From Riptortus pedestris (lineage: Eukaryota; Arthropoda; Insecta; Hemiptera; Alydidae): DNA of 64,000 nt. Each line of letters begins with the position of its first letter. The stretch's first letter is position 1. The notes below the pieces were generated by a model. The model was not told the origin of the DNA. It saw only the letters and a list, made by a program, of their open reading frames with translations, and made no database searches. The position numbers were made by a program, and so were the translations under genes. Shown in pieces: positions 57,756 through 64,000 of the stretch. Location of the stretch: positions 144,039,501 through 144,103,500 of the forward strand of contig CM032229.1 in NCBI GenBank assembly GCA_019009955.1, given 5' to 3'.

Positions 57756-58410
57756 GTAGTTTTTTTTTATAAAGTGATGGACCATATAATTCATAATCCT
57801 AGAACGTATTCTATCTTCCAAACCACGTATGAATAAGTTCCTTTCCCTTCATGCGGTACAATGTCCAACGGTGACAGCTGTTTTAGGTACGTCATAGCCT
57901 CTGTTAACACTCTTTCATAAGTCTCGATTGTAAACTGTGTATTCATATTGGTTTTCAGTAAAGTATATCATAATACATTAACGGAACCGAGTTAATAAAT
58001 ACCAGAAATACCTGAGTGCACCTCCCTAGCGTTTATTCTAGTAAATTATTTATTTATGATAATTAAAGAAATTCACATTCCTGAGAATAATAATACATTG
58101 CTATAAGCATCAATTAACATGTAAACATAGACCAATATGAGGTCGGAAGGGAAGCGGCAGAACTAATAGGACAAAGGAAGTAGCTCGACACTTACATAGC
58201 CTCAGTGCTGCCAACCTGCAATGCATTTTGGATAGCTATCCTCTAATACATTCAAATATATTAAAAAAATCATATTACATTATCTTCACAATTCTAAAAC
58301 TGTTTCAAATATTTTTCACGTTTTAATTAAATAATGTATTAAATACACTTACAGAAGGGTGGGGACAGTATACCTTATTTGGTGCAAACTGTTACTGGCG
58401 TTAAAAAATA
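57756..58410 (-). other. Segment unique to Helitron C, possible gene-fragment capture
   Basis: Helitrons A and B run continuously through this point (GTGCATTATGCATAG then ATTTCAG). Helitron C has about 650 extra bp, less AT-rich than the rest. On the minus strand it holds a promoter-like stretch near 58220-58130 (GCAGCACTGAGGCTATGTAA) and the open frame at 57946-57791. Confidence 0.6.
57791..57946 (-). CDS. 51-codon open frame in the private segment of Helitron C
   Basis: The frame runs MNTQFTIETYERVLTEAMTY, continues LKQLSPLDIVPHEGKGTYSY and ends WKIEYVLGL before TGA. An in-frame stop precedes the ATG. Amino-acid composition looks protein-like, unlike neighbouring frames. I recognise no family. 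It may be an exon of a captured host gene, a small gene, or chance. Confidence 0.3.
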   Translation of the reverse strand: MNTQFTIETYERVLTEAMTYLKQLSPLDIVPHEGKGTYSYVVWKIEYVLGL

Positions 58411-59609
58411 ACATAGTTTTGAATTATTAAGGATAAAATTCTAACATGGATTTGAATTAACTTATCCAGGTGAGATACCTGGGTAGTTCATATTGGAATG
58501 TATTGTTGAGCATATCAATATTTCTAAGCAAATTACTTGCTTCATACCTTATTTTACAAAAAAAAAATAATTATAAAACAAAATTTACACTAATTAAAAA
58601 AGTAAACAACTTATGTTATGTGCACAATTGCCAAAAACCAAATAGACGATGAAATATCGCGAATTTTTATTTCAGGCCTCCCGCATAACCCCCATTCCCC
58701 TTGGAACCTAAAATTTTTAGTATAGCTTATAATCATGGAAGAATTAATGCTAATTTACATACCGAGTGTTGTTAAGTTCGGTTCTACCGCTAGTGCCCAA
58801 TAAAATAGTTGCCCCGCTTTAGTTTTTAGCGTATATCTCGTTTATACTTTGTTGTAAAAGAAAAGTGTATATAACAAAAGTTACTCTAAATAACAAAATA
58901 AACAATTTTGGTATGTTCATATTTGCCAAGAAACCAATACGAAACGAAATATCGCTATTTTTAATTTCTGGCATCCCTCATAACCCCCACTCTTGCCCGT
59001 CCCTAGAAATGTTGGTATGGCTTGTTATAATGAAAGCGTTAGTGCTATTACATATGCCGAGTTTAATTTATTTTGGTTGGATCTTTTGTCCCAAATAAAA
59101 TTGTTCACTTCCGCTATAGGTTTTAGTGTATATCTCGTTTATAATTCGGTATACGAAAAAAGTGTATATAACAAAAGTTACTCTAAATAACAAAATAAAC
59201 AACTTGTGTCTGTGTTTTGTTATGTTCATATTTGCCGAAAAACTAATAAGAAACGAAATATCGCTATTTTTAATTTCTGGCTTCCCTTATATCCTACTCC
59301 TGTTCGTCTCAGAGAATTTTAATATAGCCTAAAGTCTAAGTTGGGTTAGTAGTAATATACATACCAAGTTTCATAAAATTCGGTTCAGCCGTTTATGCGT
59401 GAAAAGGTAACAAACAAACAAACAAACAAACAGACACCAAAGAAACAAAATGCAGTTATGGTGTCTATGACATGTGAAACGAAAAGTTATCGTGAAATTT
59501 CGGGAAAAAAATCAATGTACAGACAGAGGTTACAATTTTATACATATATAGATAGATAGTGTGTTCAGTGAAGTATATCAAATATTAACAGAGCAGAGTT
59601 AATACATAC

Positions 59610-59611
59610 AT

Positions 59612-59695
<84 letters not shown>
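59610..59695. repeat. Compound (AC)n-(AT)n-(AG)n microsatellite
   Basis: Three dinucleotide tracts in a row, just 5' of Helitron C and 3' of GR-D exon 1b. Confidence 0.95.
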
Positions 59696-59696
<1 letters not shown>

Positions 59697-59795
59697 TTAA
59701 TTATTACTAAAACAATTAGTAAATATTAATTAGTGTGCCATGGTTAATAAGGAAGATGTAATTGTAATTGCAAAAAAAAAATAAAAATTGAATAC

Positions 59796-60535
59796 CTTAA
59801 TCTTTAATTGCTCTATAGGCACCACAATCAAGAAGAAGAGATAGAATTGAATAAAAAGTGACAACGATCTTGCCAAAAACACATCATTAAATTCAAAATT
59901 ATTGTTTTTCAATATATGTTTTATCAGGAGATTCGAATAATAGAATATTAAGAAAGTAAGCCTCAAAATTATTATAAAACTCTGATTCGAAAAAATTGTA
60001 CTTAGGCTATTTAGTGCATTCTGGGTTTGAAAGAAATCTAAAAATGAGGTATCAGTTGAGATAACTAAATGTTTCACCGGCATTAACTGATTCCTTAGCG
60101 AGAGATTAATTAAAAAAAACTGTCCTATTATTAAATCAAACTGAATGTCTGTCACAAGGAGCAGACAATCACCAATTGTGTAAGGTATATTCCCCATTTT
60201 AAAATATTTTAAGCCAGACCTGGTATAAGCTGAAAGTTTAATTAACTCCACAACAACAATAAATACAAAGAAAAATGAGAGCTTGCCCAGAGTATTTGGT
60301 TTTATTTGTTTCTTTATTATATGAAGTTCATAACCATAATTCTTTAATGACCACAAATGAACAAAGCACAATAATAATTCTGGAAAACCTCTTATGAAAT
60401 GAAAGCTTTTGTAAAATGGTTTCTCATTGTTTATATAAAATGCAATTCTTGTTGAAAACATTGTAAATGTGATTAATATCAATCCTGCTAATGAGCGATA
60501 TAGCTGTGCATTGGAATTGGGCCATATACAAAACA
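59796..60535 (-). CDS. GR-D exon 1b
   Basis: 740 nt, open throughout, after the GTGCACAG acceptor. It reads FCIWPNSNAQLYRSLAGL to PIEQLKIK. Differences from GR-C are concentrated around a loop (ELIKLSAYTRSGLKY against ELIRLPFYCRGSLKY). Confidence 0.8.
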
Positions 60536-60750
60536 CTGTGCACATAGACCAGTAAAGCATATCGCTACAAGTTTGTTACTTCTATACTCTGGGAAAATAT
60601 AATGAAATGGGTATTGATTTCTCTGATACTGAGTGGTAACATCAACCCAACAAGGCCTGAATATGCCTCATTTAATATTCTCTCCTTCTTAATAGAAAAA
60701 CTATCGGTACCAATCTCCTTGACATCCCATGGAGTTTCAATGAAGAACAT
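59796..60750 (-). CDS. Gustatory receptor GR-D, first exons only (301 codons)
   Basis: Exons 60750-60588 and 60535-59796 are joined by a 52-bp intron as in GR-C. The frame is intact from MFFIETPWDVKEIG to PIEQLKIK, and the GTATTC donor is kept. Identity to GR-C is about 89 percent over both exons. I find no exon 2, 3 or 4 between here and GR-C; that space is occupied by Helitrons, piggyBac and HINE-like copies. Either this exon pair splices over GR-C exon 1 to the shared exons at 48983-47884 (an alternative promoter), or it is a recently beheaded copy. The purely first-exon duplication resembles the Drosophila Gr28b/Gr39a arrangement. Confidence 0.72.
60588..60750 (-). CDS. GR-D exon 1a
   Basis: 163 nt. 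A stop lies four codons upstream of the ATG in frame, which fixes the start. Donor A|GTATAG. Six amino-acid differences from GR-C over its length. Confidence 0.68.
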
Positions 60751-60867
60751 CAGAACTCCTTAAGCTTATTATTCTTCATCTACATAAATCATTTTTTTTT
60801 ATCTGCACGGTGTTTTTTAAACATATAATGTGTTTCAGCCACATGTAACATATTCTCAACAAGCAAT

Positions 60868-60935
60868 AATACCATGGGTTCAATTCCTGCATGGGCAATA
60901 TGAATTTATTTAGTGACAACCTCATTAAAGGAATA
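60868..60935 (+). mobile_element. SINE remnant in GR-D duplicate
   Basis: TGGGTTCAATTCCTGCATGG then AATTTATTTAGTGACAACCT and an abrupt jump to flanking DNA; orthologous to the SINE at 50140-50310. Confidence 0.68.
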
Positions 60936-60985
60936 TAAATAACAATATTGAATTTAGACAAAATAATACTATTGCCTGGTAGATG

Positions 60986-61525
60986 TTTTTTTTGGGAATA
61001 TACTATAAAATGCTTGGGGTCCTTTTGAAAACCGAATTGTGAAGAATATACTTCCCTTCGGCGATGCAAAAGACGGATAGGTATTTCTGTCTTGTTGTCT
61101 CTTAGAGTCCTGACCATTGTAAGGCAATGGCTCCTCCAACATCCGATGCACTAATTCCACCTCTTGGGGATTTGACAAATCATAAAGCCGCTCCATAGCA
61201 TAAGTAAAATGGAAACTGAAAGAAAAAAAACTAAAAACTGCAATTACAAGATGTACACAATAGGTAACTTGGCTGAGTAATGAATGGTGGGGAGGTTCCT
61301 CCCCCGCCCACCCCAAGCTCTGGGATTCACAGGATTTCGGGTCCCCTCTGTGAATTCCAGATCTACAGCTGAAGTTAAACTATCTGTGGGTCCCAAAGTA
61401 ATGAAAAAACCATGGTTTATAAACATGCACTGTTAATAACATTTTTTTATTCTAATATAGGTTTTATACAAATGGAATCTTTTTTTTTTTTTTTTTTTAA
61501 ATCTAGTACCTCATTTACAAAAAAA
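60986..61525. other. Unassigned stretch with coding-like frames
   Basis: On the minus strand ERLYDLSNPQEVELVHRMLE and NGQDSKRQQDRNTYPSFASP read open between 61190 and 61040, beside a GC-rich stretch at 61285-61365 (GGTTCCTCCCCCGCCCACCC). It may be a retroelement relic; no family recognised. Confidence 0.3.
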
Positions 61526-61579
61526 TTAGAGGTCTACTTGAATGACAATCACCAAATAAGTGAGCACACTCGTAACAAT
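61526..61579 (-). CDS. GR-E exon 4
   Basis: 54 nt including TAA. It retains Thr-Tyr (LTYLVIVIQV) but, as in GR-C, lacks the final Phe of TYhhhhhQF. Confidence 0.82.
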   Translation of the reverse strand: MVTSVLTYLVIVIQVDL

Positions 61580-62391
61580 CTGAAACAAAAATGTACAGTT
61601 AATTACATTGAGTAGTGAGAAATATTCCCTGGGAAAAAGTATTCATTATTAAGTAAAATACATTGAAAATTATGTGTAGAATGTAAATGTCCTTCACCCA
61701 GGAGCAGGTTTCCCACGTGCTGCGATGAGATACACATTTTATTGTTTATTTCTCCCGTAACAAGAAACCCATTTCAATTAAAAAAACTTGAAATTTAAGC
61801 AGGATGTATTCATTGAGACAGTTTTTTCAAGTGAAAATTGTATAAGTACCACAAATAACTCCGTTAATATTCGAGTTAGAAAAAAATATATATAAAACAA
61901 CAATTATATTGTTGCGTTTATTATAAAAATAATAAACGTTGATTAATAGGGTTCTTTTGGATTACAAAATTAAACACACAAACTTGGGCGTTTTCATTAC
62001 TGCACAATTTATTTGACGATGCACTACACACTTGGTAAATTATTCTTCACTACTACTCACAATATGCACTGATAACTTGACTTCTTATTACACTGTGCAA
62101 AAACTCACGATATCGCGAATCATTGAAGTTCACAAAATACGGTACTGCACTGATCTTCACTAGAACACGGTACTGCACCGATCTTCACAAAAACAGATCA
62201 ATAGTGTCTTGGCAGCAAGTGGGAAATCTGCTCAGTTAACGCAGCCCCTGCGTGGCGGACTTTCTTTAGTTGTACTTTGATACTAAATACTTTGTACTTA
62301 CAGATGTAAAGAGTGGAAAGCCCAAGGTAAAGTATCCTGAAGCAGTGAATTTCACATCGTCTCTCGCAAGTAAATACATTGTAAGCCTCTT
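61526..62391 (-). CDS. Gustatory receptor GR-E, last two exons only
   Basis: Exon 3 at 62391-62302 encodes KRLTMYLLARDDVKFTASGY and FTLGFPLFTS. Exon 4 at 61579-61526 encodes IVTSVLTYLVIVIQVDL and TAA. Both are close homologues of the GR-C exons, with acceptors AAAAG and TTTGTTTCAG and a GTAAGT donor. Exons 1 and 2 must lie at higher coordinates, beyond the Helitron at 62431 and probably beyond the window. The intron between exons 3 and 4 holds an LTR and HINE-like pieces. The frame is intact in what is visible. Confidence 0.82.
61688..62262. mobile_element. HINE-like pieces around an LTR
   Basis: 61688-61900 starts GTCCTTCACCCAGGAGCAGG (plus-orientation 5' end) with ACTCCGTTAATATTCGAGTT. 62215-62262 has GTGGGAAATCTGCTCAGTTA and CCCCTGCGTGGCGGACTTT (minus-orientation 5' end). 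Two copies in opposite orientation, or one rearranged copy, are separated by the LTR. Confidence 0.6.
61910..62205 (-). mobile_element. Partial LTR
   Basis: Starts TGTTGCGTTTATTATAAAAA on the plus strand, then GGTTCTTTTGGATTACAAAA and CACTGCACAAT-type repeats as in the other LTRs. The far end is not identifiable, so it may be truncated near 62205. Confidence 0.65.
62302..62391 (-). CDS. GR-E exon 3
   Basis: 90 nt, the same length and phase as exon 3 of GR-A, GR-B and GR-C. It differs from GR-C mainly at ARDD against SRGA. Confidence 0.84.
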
Positions 62392-62430
62392 CTTTTAAAA
62401 AAAATAAATAAATTAAATACTTACTCATAA

Positions 62431-63085
62431 TCTAATATATAAAATGTCCATGTCACAATGTTAGTTAGCGTACTCCTCCGAAACGGCTTTACCGATTTTT
62501 ACCAAATTTTATCTGCGTATTCAGTAGGCCTGAGAATCGGCTACTATCTATTTTTCATACCCCTAATTGATAAGGGTTGTTCACCCTTAACATTTTTTTT
62601 TTAATTTTTGGATGAAATTTTTTGTTTTTATTTTTTTATAATGTGGCATTAAAAAATACATACAACCCTAAATTTTTACTTTTTTATCACCAACCCCTAT
62701 TTTTTTATAGCCATTTTAGTAATTTAATCATTATCATCCCGCTCGATAACTGATCAATTATAGTGTTTTTAACTGTACTTCGATTAAAATTTCAATTTGC
62801 AATGACAATCAACAAATCCCAAGGCCAAACGATGTCTATTTGTGGCTTAGATTTGAGTACACCATGTTTTTCACTGGGGCAATTGTACGTAGCATGCTCT
62901 CGAGTGGGTAAATCATCCAGTTTGTTAGTGCTCCCTAAAGATGGGCTGACAAAAAATATTGTTCACGCTATAGCATTAAAAGATTGATGTTGTTTGTTAG
63001 TGTTACTGTCGTAATTAATATGTGATATGTAATTTTAAGAAAAAAACTATAACAACTTAAAAATATTGTTTGGCGTTTGTTATTT
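62431..63085 (+). mobile_element. Helitron deletion derivative
   Basis: Begins TCTAATATATAAAATGTCCA, the usual Helitron TC start, followed by the CTCCGAAACGGCTTTACCGA block. After about 330 bp it joins the last codons of a Helitron helicase. A clear CTAG terminus with hairpin was not found before the HINE-like copy at 63089. Confidence 0.72.
62790..62987 (+). pseudogene. Helitron RepHel helicase, C-terminal fragment
   Basis: FAMTINKSQGQTMSICGLDL, then STPCFSLGQLYVACSRVGKS and PKDGLTKNIVHAIALKD before the stop. This is the PIF1-type helicase end of Helitron transposases (TINKSQGQ and QLYVACSRVG motifs). Only about 65 residues of a protein normally well over 1000 are present; the rest is deleted. 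Confidence 0.9.
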
Positions 63086-63088
63086 TTA

Positions 63089-63209
63089 GCAGATTTCCCT
63101 CAAGGGAAATCAGCTATTGAGGTTGTACTCATGACGGAATTTTCGAAATTTTTCTTCAAATGTCCATCGATCCTACCTAGTAGATGACGAAAATGAGGTC
63201 TGTTCAAAA

Positions 63210-63253
<44 letters not shown>

Positions 63254-63601
63254 CTGTTACCGCTCTAGCGGTCGCAATTTTTGTTTGATCGTTACCAAAC
63301 TCGGAATTTAATCGTTTTATGTAAAAAGGAAGATCAAGTTCGTTAATGGTTGTAATCGGACTAGTATCGGGAGGGGGGGGGGGGGTATAAAAGGGAGGAT
63401 TTTCGAAACGTCGAAATATCTCCGTTATTATGCGTCGGATCGAAAAATTGTATAGAATGAATCTTATTGCAAATTAAATTTACTATAAATATTGTTCTAT
63501 ACATTTATTCTGTATCTTGAATATTAACCGAGATATTTGCATTTCTATTATGCGTGTGGTCGGCTATGTTCGGCCTTTCCGCCGAGAGCTCTGGCGACCG
63601 C
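63089..63601 (-). mobile_element. HINE-like element cut by an LTR
   Basis: Plus strand opens AGCAGATTTCCCTCAAGGGA, with ATTGAGGTTGTACTCATGAC, an (AT)n tract at 63213-63250, TTGAATATTAACCGAGATAT and the GC-rich CGGCCTTTCCGCCGAGAGCT. At 63602 the LTR begins; the 5' end of the element would resume beyond the window. Confidence 0.85.
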
Positions 63602-64000
63602 TGTTACGTTTTTGTATTACCAAAACCAGTAATAAACGTTTTTAATAAGAGTTCTTTTGGATTGCAAAATTAAATACTCGCAAGTTTCACAGTTTTTATC
63701 ACTGCAAAATTTATTTCACAATGCACAATAAACTTGGTGATTATTCTTAATTACTACTCACAGTATACACTGATAGCGTTACTGTTCTTCAATGAGTCAC
63801 AGTCCAATAATTCACTGAAATTCACAGAAAGACGGCACTGCACTGTCCTTTACTTCGGCACTGCACTGTCCTTTGCTTCGCGGCACTTCACTGTCCTTTA
63901 CTTCGCGGCACTTCACTGTCCTTTACTTCGCGGCACTGCACTGTCTTAAACACGGCACTAAACTGTTACTTACAGTCACGGCACAACACTGTTCTTCTTA
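63602..64000 (-). mobile_element. LTR running off the window, with tandem repeats
   Basis: Plus strand begins TGTTACGTTTTTGTATTACC, then AGAGTTCTTTTGGATTGCAA as in the other LTRs. A tandem array at 63828-63945 repeats CGGCACTTCACTGTCCTTTA plus CTTCG with a period of about 25 bp. Whether it is solo or part of a full element cannot be told. Confidence 0.75.

Larger units (their letters stand above)
57536..59552 (-). mobile_element. Helitron C of the tandem array, with private insert
   Basis: The 3' end is ideal: minus strand CCCGGGCGAAGCCGGG, a short spacer and CTAG (57536-57539). The 5' end reads TCTATATATGTATAAAATTG from 59552, with the canonical TC. It carries three 297-bp-type units and a unique segment at about 57756-58410. 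Confidence 0.85.
59767..60985 (-). repeat. Segmental duplication, copy 2 (GR-D)
   Basis: Counterpart of 49069-50410. Shorter because about 160 bp, mostly SINE body, is deleted near 60925. Confidence 0.86.

Noticed and set aside
61412..61615. Plus-strand 67-codon frame with a Phe run
   Set aside because: Overlaps a poly-T tract and the antisense of GR-E exon 4.

Overview
This is an AT-rich insect nuclear DNA window, probably from a hemipteran or another insect with a bloated genome. The evidence is a bric-a-brac-type transcription factor, insect gustatory receptors (7tm_7 family) with the C-terminal TYhhhhhQF-type signature, GT-AG introns of up to several kb, tRNA-derived SINEs, Helitrons, piggyBac and mariner relics, and many (AT)n tracts. 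I cannot name the species. Protein-coding sequence is only a few percent of the window; most of the rest is old or nested mobile DNA.

Layout. (1) 1-9833, plus strand: the 3' half of a bric-a-brac-like gene, seven coding exons that join in frame to a stop codon. They encode the Pipsqueak helix-turn-helix, an AT-hook, a Gly/Ala/Ser-rich linker and a C-terminal tail built from three related exons. The BTB domain would lie upstream, outside the window. (2) About 9.8-19.3 kb: 3' UTR and intergenic DNA with two copies of a Helentron/INE-like element. (3) 19297-22642, minus strand: a two-exon gene for an 86-residue putative secreted protein. (4) 26.0-44.7 kb, plus strand: two complete four-exon gustatory receptor genes in tandem (GR-A, GR-B). 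(5) 47.9-62.4 kb, minus strand: a complete receptor (GR-C), an intact first-exon pair with no 3' exons of its own nearby (GR-D), and the last two exons of another receptor (GR-E). The receptors share intron positions and phases. GR-C and GR-D also contain a 52-bp intron that is needed to open the N-terminus.

Mobile DNA. A non-autonomous family, called the HINE-like family here, has a conserved GTC-GTCACGCAGGGGC-type 5' end, a 3' palindrome centred on TTAA, subterminal inverted repeats and a hypervariable internal (AT)n tract. It occurs more than a dozen times. One copy sits inside one arm of a foldback element whose other arm preserves the empty site. Three Helitrons lie head to tail at 52.3-59.55 kb. 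The middle one carries a decayed piggyBac, and the third carries a private segment of about 650 bp that may be a captured gene fragment. Other Helitrons are at 20.96, 30.02, 43.93 and 62.43 kb; the last keeps the C-terminus of the Helitron helicase. Five solo or partial LTRs of one retrotransposon group, a mariner relic and at least eight SINE copies complete the picture.

No rRNA, functional tRNA or CRISPR array was seen. All exon models were made by eye from open frames, splice consensus and comparison between paralogues inside the window; none has transcript support here.
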